Part shown: piece after piece, positions 11,196 to 22,177 of the stretch | How the letters are laid out: every line of letters starts with the position of its first letter | How positions within the stretch are numbered: position 1 is the stretch's first letter | Source of the DNA: Hydractinia symbiolongicarpus | Lineage: Eukaryota > Cnidaria > Hydrozoa > Anthoathecata > Hydractiniidae | DNA: 64,000 bases | NCBI RefSeq assembly: GCF_029227915.1 | Contig: NC_079885.1 | Span: 11,087,001 to 11,151,000 of the forward strand | Reading direction: 5' to 3' | The notes under the pieces: model-generated | What the model was told of the DNA's origin: nothing | Seen by the model: only the letters and a program-made list of their open reading frames with translations | Databases searched by the model: none | Position numbers and translations under genes: made by a program

Positions 11196-12757
11196 AATAA
11201 AATATTGAACTAAAATGGTTGTGTATATATCATTAAAAAATCATAGAACGATATTACTCAAATGACGTAAAAACACAAATCAATATCCCCAAATTGATCT
11301 GTTTAACTAGGACATTTGTTGAGTCAAACTATTTTCCCCGGTGTAATTATTTTCTTATTCACTTTGTTCTAACGAAAATAAGAGCCTTATTTTCTATATA
11401 ATCTTGTTTATACTTCCGGCGCTCTTCGAAGAATAATATTCTTTGGAAAAATGTCATCGTCGGTATTCGAACGTGTTTACAGTATTTAATACCTTGAAAG
11501 TTTACACAATTACGAACTTTCCTTCTATATATCTTAATAGTATCACAATTTTTCTATTACCTTTTAAGACTTGTTACCTTGCTGAGATTACACATTCAAT
11601 TCTTATATCCACTCTAGGAAATACTTTTGTTTATCCCGAACAATAGTGCATTGACGTAGTCTAGTTTTTCTAGAAGAAACCGTACAGATAGGTATAAAGA
11701 TTCTATGTCACTCAGAGAGCCTAAATATCACATTGGCTAACTACATCAATTTGCAGTGCAGAGTGGGCAATTAGTCTGAAACGTACGAATAGAGTTGACT
11801 TGTGAGTAGAAAAGTTGTAGTAGTTGTAGCTATCAAGCGCATGCGCATTTTGCCTTGATCACTTGGAAAATAAATTACAATCTTATAAGCCACTGCCTCT
11901 GGAAAAGCGAAACAAGTTATTGAACTTATCTAACCTAAACAGAGAATCAGAAAAAATAAAGAGAGGTACAGAATGCATTGCTATAATTACCCCGGTTCAT
12001 GTTGATTGAGTTTTAGGCCTGTTTTTATAATTTGAAACTGAGTAAACCTGGAGTAATAGAATTTTGTCGAAGTGTACTATGAGAAAAAATGGAAGAAATT
12101 AGCGAAGCGGTTGTTGTTTGATGCCATCATTGGAAGCACTAAAACAAAAATATTGTTTTATTTTTGGACTCTTAGGATTAATTTATTGATTTTCACATAT
12201 CCAGTTTTATGTCAATGACTAGATCTTTGACATGTCAGCGATTTTTTGAATAAAATGCGGTTTTAGGAGCAACCAAAATTCCCCACATTTCGATAATTGT
12301 TATAATTAACACCTATTTGGAAGAAACAGGAAAATCTATATAAAATAAAAAATTATTTTAGTAAAGACGTTACATAAAAAAATCAAAAGATTTTAAATTT
12401 TATTTAGTGGGCTTGCTTATTGATATTTCATGACAGTGACAGCTTTAAGCAATGTCCATTAAATCACCACTTTACCTGTGAAATTGAAATGAAAAGCGTT
12501 TTCTAAGTGATATAAAATAGAATCACAATAATAGCCACAACGAGATAAAGTAAAATAGGAAACACGTGATTAGGTATAAAATAAAAACACACAGGGTGGC
12601 ACAATTCTCGCCTTTAGATGACACAACTTATAATGTCCTACAATTTATAATTTTCAATATGACTATATAAAGTTTGTCTACTTTTACTCATTGTATTCTT
12701 TCTTATAGTTTTATCAACGTTCAAAATAAAAAAAGACTACTTTGTAATCGCACGAAT
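11196..12757. other. Upstream region of the MFS gene
   Basis: No coding sequence is recognised. A pyrimidine-rich stretch ending in TTCTTATAG at 12708 looks like a 3' splice acceptor 49 bases before the first ATG of the transporter, suggesting a 5'UTR intron or a trans-splice site. Confidence 0.4.
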
Positions 12758-14071
12758 ATGCTGTCTCAAATAGAACTGTTACAATGGAAGAAGAAACGAA
12801 CATCGACATATGTGGTTTTCATGATTTTCTTTTTCCTTATTGGAATTGAACTCGGTTGTATCAACGCTACATTATGGATATACGTTTCAACTCTTCTTAA
12901 AACTGACAACGACAAGTTATATTACGGCCTAATAAACGCTGCATTTTTTATTCCGTCCTTATTTTTCCCACCTATTGTGTCAAGAGTTGTAGATAAAACA
13001 CGCCGAACAAAACTATGTTTAATTGGTATAGTGTGTTTGTCCATTAGTGGTAGCGTTTTGTACCCGATCCATGTTTCACCAATTTTCCCATTGTTTGGAA
13101 GATTTTTAAGCGGTTTTAGCATGGCGGCGGGGCCCCTTATGATTTCAGAAGTAGCAAGATCTTTTACGAGCATAGAAGTAATGCAAAGAATACCGATGTT
13201 AACTGGAAGTCGTGTTTTTGGTTTTGGTTTTGGACCATTAATTTCAATATTCTTTATAAAAGTGGACTTTTGGATCGGTCTGATTCATATAACATACGCA
13301 AACATCATTGGACCGGTCCTTTTTGTTATTAATAGTGTTCTCCTTGTGGCTGTGATCTTCTTCGCTCATGATTTATCTCGAGAGTATGATATGAAGCTAA
13401 ACACAACGGAGAAGGAGAAGAATAATAATTACAAACTATCTGATTCTGAAACTGCCGTGGACGTGATTAAAAGAATACTGCAAACAACTGATACGTTGTT
13501 GATTGTCGCCATGTCAGTGTTTTTTGGCATCGTTGATCAATTAATGTTCCGTGTGCTACCCGTACTAATCATCCAGAAGCTACATTTCAGCTATACATTT
13601 TTAAACGCATCATTCATCAGTCTTGCATTTTTAAACACCGCTGTTATTGTATTCTTAGTGTATTGGAAAATGTCAGACAAGCAGATATACTACACTGGAG
13701 TAGTGAGTGTGGTATCCATAATAACAGCAACTTTATTGCAGCTTCTGATCTATCAAAAAGTCGGAAACGTGACTTCCTGGTACGTGTGGGTAATATTTAC
13801 AATAATCATATTGGTTATCTTTCAGCTTTCGGATCAAACGTTCGGCGTGGTAGTATGTGCAAAACTGGCTTTTTCGTGCAATCAAGGGTTCGTGGAAGGC
13901 GTTCGGCTTTTTTCCCATCAAAGTGGTCGAGTGATTGGGGGCGTGTTAGTCGGTGCATATTATGGCTACATGGATGCATTCTGTCTTGGAATGAATATAA
14001 CATCAATCCTGTTTTTATGCATAATGATATTTAAAAGAACAACACTCTCCAACCCGGTGCCAATTATTTAA
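12758..14071 (+). CDS. Major facilitator superfamily transporter, MFSD8-like
   Basis: A 437-residue intronless membrane protein with about twelve hydrophobic segments. The frame is open further upstream, but only from a TTG and across an apparent acceptor (AG at 12707-12708), so I take the first ATG, at 12758. After TM1 (about residues 18-46) and TM2, residues 74-85 (VSRVVDKTRRTK) match the MFS loop 2-3 motif (D-R-x-G-R-R/K type). GRFLSGFSMAAGP at 114-126 is the conserved TM4 region. A charged central loop (about 205-235) separates two six-helix halves. Overall it recalls the MFSD8/CLN7-like and DHA1-like carriers of animals; the substrate and membrane cannot be deduced. No close neighbour in the window is related. 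Confidence 0.8.
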   Translation: MLSQIELLQWKKKRTSTYVVFMIFFFLIGIELGCINATLWIYVSTLLKTDNDKLYYGLINAAFFIPSLFFPPIVSRVVDKTRRTKLCLIGIVCLSISGSVLYPIHVSPIFPLFGRFLSGFSMAAGPLMISEVARSFTSIEVMQRIPMLTGSRVFGFGFGPLISIFFIKVDFWIGLIHITYANIIGPVLFVINSVLLVAVIFFAHDLSREYDMKLNTTEKEKNNNYKLSDSETAVDVIKRILQTTDTLLIVAMSVFFGIVDQLMFRVLPVLIIQKLHFSYTFLNASFISLAFLNTAVIVFLVYWKMSDKQIYYTGVVSVVSIITATLLQLLIYQKVGNVTSWYVWVIFTIIILVIFQLSDQTFGVVVCAKLAFSCNQGFVEGVRLFSHQSGRVIGGVLVGAYYGYMDAFCLGMNITSILFLCIMIFKRTTLSNPVPII

Positions 14072-15408
14072 GAATGTGAGAAATTTGTTTGTAAATTATC
14101 AGGAAAATATAACTAAACAATACCGTTGGAGTAAGAAGTCCTGGCGGCTGTAAGAATTTCTGCTTACAAACACAATATTTGACGAAAACCTAAGTTCCTT
14201 TTTTTTGTGTAAAACACTTGAAGTGCTCGTGTTTTTGATTTTATTACTCTCTTTGATCAATCAAATCGTGGTGCATAAAGCACCTAAAACTTAAAATTTA
14301 CCGACAAAAAATCCTATGACAGCCATGTTAAATTTTCAGACGTTTTGTCAGCGATTATTGTAATGACGTCAAAATTACTTTAATATTTGCCGCTTTACGT
14401 GGAACCTTGTATTCACTATGGCAATCGGATTGGCATGGAAGTTTGCATCATTTTGTGGATTTTTTTTAGATCTTAGATTTTTTTAATACTAATGTGTACT
14501 TTAATACTAAACTTTAAAACAAGTTTGAGATCAAATTGTTTTAAAGTGGTAGGTGAACTTTAAAATATATTTTATTGGTTTGTAATTTTTGCAACTATTT
14601 CGGCGACAGGCTATTTTGACATATTTTCGATGTGTATTTTGCAAGAATATGTTTTCACGTTTCTTCTTATCAAGATTTCGAGGGAATAAACTATTTCGGT
14701 TGAGAAACTTAGGAGTGTCTTGCAGAAGAAACTTTGGCGGAATATGAGGTTAAATTGCCGCGAAAAACTTGATAGGTACATTAAGTAATGTTAAACCTTG
14801 CACCATCTAATGTCACAAGTTACCCTGGGAAAAGTTGGACCAAACGGGTAATGCTGCCAATCAGCTAATAAAATTGGGGGAAACATATTTGGCGAAATCA
14901 TGTTCAGACTTATTTTGTGATATTTCGGACCAATTTTCATTAAAATAAAACTTTAAAACCATGAAATAAAGTCATGCAAAATCTTTTAACATAAAACATT
15001 TACCATATGAACGTCAAATATTTCCTTTATAGATAAGTTGCGAATGTTTAAAAAGTTCCGTATATTTCGAAATGAGATTAAAAACCGCTATGAAATTTCT
15101 TTGTGCTCATATGCAGTTTTTCATATCGGAGTGGTGAATTCCACATGAGCAAAAATGCACACATGCGAAAAATCTTTACACGCAAGATTTTGTGTAATAA
15201 TCCTTAACTACGACTAAAATACGATCAAGATTTATCGTGCCACTATAGGATTAATGAAACAACGTTTTCACTAAGTTGTTAAACACTCTTTTCTAATAAG
15301 CGCAAGTTAAATATTTCCAAAAAATTTAGTGACTGACGATTATTAGAGTAGATATCGTACTTCCGTAACAAAATACAAAGGTTAAATATTAAAGCAGATC
15401 ATCTATAA
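14072..15408. other. Intergenic, no gene recognised
   Basis: AT-rich sequence without a plausible gene. A stretch at about 14320-14400 (TGTTAAATTTT, CAGACGTT, TGACGTCA, TACTTTAA) resembles the interior of the Helitron copy at 16.0-16.2 kb and may be an older fragment. Confidence 0.4.
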
Positions 15409-15981
15409 TCTCTTATAATAATACGCTAAGTGTGTCTGTCTGTCACTTTTGCAAAGTGGATAAAATTTCTTTGATAAAGTCTATAAAATATCGCCTAAAA
15501 ATTTGTTCTGTAAATTACCAAACTTTGACGTTAAAGCAATATTGACGTCAAAGGAAAGTATATTAAGATTAGTGAAGCCATTGCATTGCACTTTTAAATT
15601 TAAGGCTAAATAACTTGGAAACGGGTGGAAATAACTGACGTCATCTCCTGCGTAGGTAACTAGGGACCACCTGGGACCAATTTGGGTAAGTTTCCCAAAC
15701 CTGGGTCCCCGAATCCGTTTCGGAATGGACGGGTTGATGACGTCATCAAAAAACTTTCAAACCCTAATATCTCTGCAACCGTTTGAGAAAAATACGCGAT
15801 CTTATACATTTTCTTGATCAGCGTTTCAAGATCTATACGATGAAGGCAACAGGCATACACATTTCTAAAAAAAAAAAATGTGTTCTGACATGTCTCTGCT
15901 GACGTCATCAAAATTTAAATGACGGTTGTTTTTCTCTGTTATCCTGCCTAAGTGGATTTTTCCACGGGCCTTATCGAGTAG
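15409..15981 (+). mobile_element. Helitron-type element, tandem copy 1 of 4
   Basis: Starts TCTCTTATAATAATACGC after an A, carries TGTCTGTCTGTCAC and an interior shared with the next three units (GGGACCACCTGGGACCAA, CGAATCCGTTTCGGAATGG, CTTGATCAGCGTTTCAAG), and ends with a GTGGATTTTTCCAC hairpin and TTATCGAGTAG (CTAG mutated). Four TGACGTCA octamers lie within it. Confidence 0.7.
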
Positions 15982-16563
15982 TCTATATAATAATACGCTA
16001 AGTGTGTCTGTGTGTCTGTGACAGGCAAAGTGGATGTCTCCATTTTCCTTTGATGTTGCCGAAAAATGCATGTCTAATATGTTAAATTTTCTGACGTTAC
16101 GACGCGACGAAAATAACACTACTTTAACGTCAATATCCTATATTAAATTAATGAAGCCATTACAGGGCACCTAAAACTTTGAGGCCAAATAACTTGGAAA
16201 CGAGGTGGTGACGTCAATGATTTTTCACCGCGTGGGTAACTAGGGACCACCTAGGACCAATTTGGGTAATTTTCCCAAACCTGGGTCCCCGAATCCGTTT
16301 CGGAATGGACGGGTTGATGACGTCATTAAAAAACCTTTAAACCCTAATATCTCTGCAACCGTTTGTCAAAAGTACATGATCCTATACATTTTCTTGATCA
16401 GCGTTTCAAGATCTATACGATGAAGGCAACAGGCATACACATTTCTGAAAAAAAACATTTTGTGTTCTGACATGTCTCTGCTGACGTCATCAAAATTTAA
16501 ATGACGGTTGTTTTTCTCTGTTATCCTGCCTAAGTGGATTTTTCCACGGGCCTTATCGACTAG
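15982..16563 (+). mobile_element. Helitron-type element, tandem copy 2 of 4
   Basis: Begins TCTATATAATAATACGC immediately after copy 1 and ends GTGGATTTTTCCACGGG...CGACTAG. Its 5' third differs from the other copies, while the 3' two thirds (from about 16230) are nearly identical to copy 1. Confidence 0.7.
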
Positions 16564-17256
16564 TCTATATAATAATACGCCAGTTCTGTCTGACTTTTGC
16601 AAAGTGGATAAAATTTCTTTGAAAAAGTCTATAAAACATCGCCTATAAATTTGTTCTGTAAATTAGCAAACTTTGACGTTAGAGCAATATTGACGTCAAA
16701 GGAAAGTATATTGAGATTAGTGAAGCCATTGCATTGCACTTATAAATTTAAGGCTAAATAACTTGGAAACGGGCGGAAATAACTGACGTCATCTCCTGCG
16801 TGGGTAGCTAGGGACTACCTAGGACCAATTTGGGTAACTTTTTCAAACCTGGGTCACCGAATCCGTTTCGGAATGGACGGGTTAATGACGTCATCAAAAA
16901 ACTTTTAAACCCTAATATCTCTGCATCCGTTTGTCAAAATTACACGATCCTATACATTTTCTTGATCAGCGTTTCAAGATCTATACAATGAAGGCAGCAG
17001 GAATACAAATCTCTCAAAAAATTATTGTCTTCACGGTTCATTCCTGACGTCAGCAAAATTTTTAAACCCTCCTATCTCAATAACCGCTCATCAAAAGCAC
17101 ATGATCTTATACATTTTCCTGATCAGCGCTTTAAGCTATCCACAATAGAGGCAATGTGAAAACAAAATTCTAAATTTTTTTTAGTGGATGAGTTGCTGAC
17201 ATCATCAAAATTTTTATCCTGCCTTAGTGGATTTTTCCACGGGCCTTATCGACTAG
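16564..17256 (+). mobile_element. Helitron-type element, tandem copy 3 of 4
   Basis: Begins TCTATATAATAATACGCC and ends CGACTAG. It is the longest unit because an extra 110-base block (about 17040-17200) repeats the AAACCCTCCTATCTC...TGATCAGCGCTTTAAG theme. Confidence 0.7.
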
Positions 17257-17831
17257 TCTCTTATAATAATACGGAGCTTCTGTCTGTGACTTTTGCAAAG
17301 TGGATAAAATTTCTTTGATAAAGTCTATAAAACATCGCCTATAAATTTGTTCTGTAAATTAGCAAACTTTGACGTTAAAGCAATATTGACGTCAAAGGAA
17401 AGTATATTAAGATTAGTGAAGCCATTGCATTGCACTTTTAAATTTAAGGCTTAATAACATGGAAACGGGTGGAAATAACTGACGTCATCTCCTGCGTGGG
17501 TAACTAGGGACCACCTAGGACCAATTTGGGTAAGTTTCCCAAACCTGGGTCCACAAATCCGTTTCGGAATGGGTGGGTTGATGACGTCATCAAAAAACCT
17601 TTAAACCCTAATATCTCTGCAACCGTTTGTCAAAAGTACATAATCCTATACATTTTCTTGATCAGCGTTTCAAGATCTATACGATAGACAGGTATACAAT
17701 TTTCTAAAAAAAATTTATCGGTTTTGACGGGGCCATTGCTGACGTCAGCAAAATCTTTAAATCCTTATATCTCATTTACATCAAAATTTTTATCCTGCTT
17801 TAGTGGATTTTCCACGGGCTTTCTCGACTAG
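17257..17831 (+). mobile_element. Helitron-type element, tandem copy 4 of 4
   Basis: Begins TCTCTTATAATAATACGG directly after the CTAG of copy 3 and ends GTGGATTTTCCACGGG...CGACTAG followed by T, the classic A|T insertion context of Helitrons. Confidence 0.7.
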
Positions 17832-17990
17832 TAACTTAATAATAGATTTTTAAATTTCATAAAAAAAGGTGAGAGATCATCACCTTAGCGGGGACTAAGC
17901 TAAATAGAAATAAGCCTATTTGTTATTTGAGTTAACTGGAGTTTTTATGACGAAATATTAAGGTAGATTAATTTCGGGTGAATATTGCCC

Positions 17991-18008
17991 CCCCCCCCCC
18001 CCCCCCCA
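17991..18008. repeat. Poly-C tract flanked by AATATTG / CAATATT
   Basis: About 18 or more consecutive C residues sit between a 7-bp inverted repeat. Length in an assembly is unreliable. Confidence 0.8.
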
Positions 18009-18009
18009 A

Positions 18010-19060
18010 TATTTTGTAGAGTAATGTTTTTTTTAGATACTAGCAAAACTCTTTGTTTTGTGCACGGATTGTTTTGAATTACATTGCAAAGACTTTAACT
18101 TAATAAAAACATTCGATTTATTTCCCGCGTGATAGTTTTAAAAAATGTAACATACGTACATAAATTACAATGCAAAAAGTTTAATTCAATAAAAATGCGC
18201 GGTAATCTGGAGCTGCTGCATGGTTTTATTTCTCAGGGAAAGAGTGAGTTTTTATCTTCGAAATCAGCTTTTTCAACAAGATTTTAACTGGTTGTGTTGC
18301 GTTTAGGACTTTTTACATTTTCTACATTTATTACCTATATTTCCCCATTAAAAAACTTACTTACTGTGATGGGCTTTACATGGCCATTCTAAGGCATTTA
18401 GAGAGCTCACAAATAAAAAATTCTTGCGGCAATCCCTGTCGCTTCAAACTTTCGGCAAGAAAGTTTTTATTTCTGAAGTTGATTGTTTTTACAACACCAG
18501 ATTATTTATTCATCAGATCAATTGAAGTATCAAATTTCGTTTATCAAGGAAAAATATGAATGCTTGCTACGCTGAGTAAATCATGAGAGAAAATGTTATC
18601 TCGAATTTGAAAAGCTTATCAAGACTTTCATCGTAGCAAGAAGTTTCGTTCAAGAAATTAATGCTCGATTATCGCTACACAGGCAGGTCTGATTACAACA
18701 GGTTTTATTCTTTCTCGTATGTTATAAACTAATTTATACGTTTCATTTTTCTTGAGCATCAACAAAAATCAGCTGTGGTTTAGCTCACTTTCCTGGAGTA
18801 ATGATATGATTATAGTGTGTGCTACACTCGATTCAAAGCTATCAAGCATACAGCTCCCTTCCTTCTTCTTTTAGCCATTTTATTTCCATGTATATTTTTT
18901 TATATCTTCGTGCACCAACGGATGCTATTTGTAAGATATCCAAGAAAGAGCAGAGGGAATATTTTAGATATACTGGGTATGTGTCTCAGGGGATTACCTT
19001 AAACCACAACACATGAAGCTAAACAAGAAGCCTTGCGGCTTAAAGATTTCCGCCATTAGC
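18010..19060. other. Intergenic, no gene recognised
   Basis: Two overlapping short open frames at about 18817-19016 have no recognisable domains. Nothing else is seen. Confidence 0.4.
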
Positions 19061-19069
19061 AATAATCTG

Positions 19070-19122
19070 AAAAAATACGGAACTTTGAAGAGGCAGTCCT
19101 CTTCAAAGTTCAGTACTTTTTT
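19070..19122. other. Near-perfect hairpin, 24-bp stem
   Basis: AACTTTGAAGAGG / CCTCTTCAAAGTT is a perfect 13-bp stem around a CAGT loop, extended by about 11 more pairs with two mismatches (AAAAAATACGG / CAGTACTTTTTT). It could be a small-RNA precursor or a tiny foldback element. Confidence 0.6.
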
Positions 19123-19781
19123 TAATATGGAGGAACAAAATCATTAAATAAATTTTTGATTATTATTGTAACTGTAAGTCATAGCTAACTTAACTTACAT
19201 AAACTTCATTTCTCTATAAGTACAATTTTAAAAGAAAAATAATAAACCTGAAAATTGATGAACAATAAAAACAAATTGAAAACAACGGCAAGGCTAAAAA
19301 TTTATCAATTTTCTCTTTTTCTCTGAAAAACAGCTTGGAAAATATTTTTAAAGTTGGCAGCAATTTTTTTTTACATAAGCAGTTACGAAAGGTTATTTTC
19401 AGACTACATATTCTTAATTTTTCTTTTATAACACACTTGTCACGATTATATATCTAAATGCATATTTCACCAAAAATATTCAGCCTCAAATATTTTCTTT
19501 AAAGTAAAATACATGAATAATTAATTAGTTCTGCTGAATATAGCTTTAGTCTACGTGCTTGCAAAGTTGTACAGAAGGAAATGACGTAATTATTAAAGGG
19601 AAACATTAATAACATCAAAGATGTCGCATTATAAGACGATCTTCATTATGCTACGCTGCACGAGCTTTAACTTTCGATAGCATATAAACTTTAAAACTTC
19701 TTATTGGCTTAAAACTCATTTTAGCCTCGTTCTTAGAAATACATCTGTCAAAACGAGGATTTAGGCTTTAGCCTGGATAAG

Positions 19782-20080
<299 letters not shown>

Positions 20081-20712
20081 CTCAGGCGATTTTAAAAATT
20101 CTGCCTTCGCGGGCGGAAATCAACAAGACCCAACTTTGTACTTTTTTTGCTTTTGGCCTCTCGGATGCCAGACTATATTCTATATTGGCACAACCGAATA
20201 TCAGCAAAACAATGCATCGGGTATATTGCCTTTTACTGACATGATTTGATTGAAGTTTTTGTTTGTGTTGATTAATAATAGGCATTATATTATTTCTCTT
20301 TCTTGGATTAAAAATGCAGCAAAGTTTTTTTTCGAAGTTAGAGATAATTAATTATTAATAATGCGTTTTTAAGCATTTTGCCCAAAAGATTTCAACCAAT
20401 GCGATGGATGTCTGACTAATTTTAAAGGGAAAGTTAAGAGAGAGAAGAGAAGATACGAAACAAATTTTGTCGAGGAATTTTAAATAAAAGAGAAAAGAAC
20501 AGTTTATATTGCGTAAAATTGTTATATATTAAGCTATAACAGCAAACAAGAGAGTATTTTATTAAGCGAAAGGAGAAGTTTAAAAGGATTTATGTTTGCA
20601 TGTACGTTTCGCTAAATTTTGACTATAAAGAATTTGCTTTAACCGCAGAGAGTCACGAATCAGGAAAGTAACACAGTAGAAAGTAACACCTATATTATTA
20701 ACAAACATTTCG

Positions 20713-20835
20713 TCTTTAATAATAGCCGTATTCCGTCTGTCTGTCTGTCCGCGAAAGCCACGTCCTGTTACGGAAACTCGAAATGCGATATATAAAGGAC
20801 AGGCGACCCCGCAGATTTTTTTACTGGTTGACAAT
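20713..20835 (+). mobile_element. Short Helitron-type copy, tandem 1 of 3
   Basis: Starts TCTTTAATAATAGCCG with GTCTGTCTGTC; the end around ACTGGTTGACAAT is worn, so the CTAG terminus is gone. Confidence 0.55.
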
Positions 20836-20957
20836 TCTATAATAATAGCCGTATTCTGTCTGTCTGCGCAAAATGGTACCTCAAGTAGCGAGACACACAG
20901 AATTCAGTTGGTAAAGCACGCGTAGTCCTGTGAATTTATCCACGGTCCACTGAATAG
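20836..20957 (+). mobile_element. Short Helitron-type copy, tandem 2 of 3
   Basis: Starts TCTATAATAATAGCCG, then GTCTGTCTG and CAAAATGGTACC; ends in a worn hairpin (GAATTTATCCACGG) and TGAATAG. Confidence 0.55.
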
Positions 20958-21083
20958 TCTACATTATAATACCCCTATACGTCTGTCTGTCACGGAAAAT
21001 GCTAACTGCAGTAGCGAGACACGCAAAATGTAGTAAATAAAGGCCGGGCGAACCCGTGGGTTTATCTATGGGTAACCGACTTG
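20958..21083 (+). mobile_element. Short Helitron-type copy, tandem 3 of 3
   Basis: Starts TCTACATTATAATACCCC directly after copy 2; GTCTGTCTGTCAC, GGCCGGGCGAACCCGTGG, hairpin, ends CCGACTTG (CTAG mutated to CTTG) before a T. Confidence 0.6.
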
Positions 21084-21109
21084 TTTATTATAAATATAAA
21101 CATCGTCAA

Positions 21110-21194
21110 CCTCGTTCCCAGGGCATTTTGCCTTGTTGATAAAGCTGCCACTCCGAAATCACGGCTCAGGGGCCACAAGACACTGGGGACGAGG
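21110..21194. mobile_element. Foldback MITE (CTCGTCCCCAG family)
   Basis: Starts CCTCGTTCCCAGGGC and ends CTGGGGACGAGG, an inverted repeat. The same ends recur at 38266, 41345, 43997 and 53963. Confidence 0.6.
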
Positions 21195-22177
21195 ATGAAA
21201 CGTCGTTTTAATGCTTTGAAAGAAGATTTTGTTAGTAACTGTATTATGCGTTTGAAATTGCTTGCGGCTGAGGCGCATCCCTTCTAGGTCCACAACGGGG
21301 GCTCGGGAATCTTAAGAATGCTCAAGGTTTCTCAAGAAGAAGTCTTCGCCCGGAGTAAAAATATACAGTCAACTTTCCAACTTTTCTAACATCAACTTTA
21401 ATATAAATCTGCTTTGGGTTTTGTAGATTTTCAACAGCTCTTTCAGATTAAGTGAAAACCATTCATAATTGATTGTACACAAATTTATATTCTTACTGTA
21501 TTCTTACTGTACTTTGGACAGATGTAAGCACGACGTACAATATAACTTCAAAGCTTACAAGCCTTTTTTAACCTAGTTCCTATGACTTAATTTGAAAGGA
21601 ATTCTTTTGTTTTTTGCGCATTCAATATTATCAAAAGAAATGTGCGAATTATTTATATTCTCCTCGAATACCAATTCTTATAATTAATTGTGCAATATAG
21701 TGTACATTAGTGCCCGCAGTTTTTTTGATTGATCATAGCTTTTATTCGGCATGCTATGAAGTCCTGAAAATTGCTCACTTTTCCTTTGAATGGGGCTTGT
21801 AATGAAAAAGAAATTTTTGCAAAAAAAATTTATACTTTGCGCGGCGTATTGTATTTCCAGGACAGGGTATCTTTTTGAACACTTTCATGAATAATTTTTA
21901 TAAACTTTCATGCAAATTGGTGTTTAGCGTGATTTCTGTTTCCTCTGACGTTTTTTTACCTAGAATCTGTCTAAAGGGAGCTTTTTATCACCAAAAAATG
22001 TTTAGTTCTGAATTTATGGCCAGTAGGCACTGGACTAAAAAACCCTGTGTTTAGGATTATACTACCTGTCATATAGAAGTATCCGTGTGGTTCCACCGTT
22101 CTTTAACTGCTTTATAAAACTTTTTCTTCCATAACCAAGCTGATGGTGCACCCATTTTTTCATTTTAGAAGTATAAA
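21195..22177. other. Upstream region of ACC-synthase-like gene 1
   Basis: No coding sequence is seen. TTTTTTCATTTTAG ending at 22168 is a good 3' splice acceptor only nine bases before the start codon. Confidence 0.45.

Noticed and set aside
12674-12757. 28 extra N-terminal codons of the MFS transporter
   Set aside because: The frame opens only with TTG and spans an apparent splice acceptor (AG at 12707-12708).
15409-17831. CRISPR-like array
   Set aside because: The repeats are 570-690 bp units with Helitron ends, not short direct repeats with spacers, and the genome is eukaryotic.
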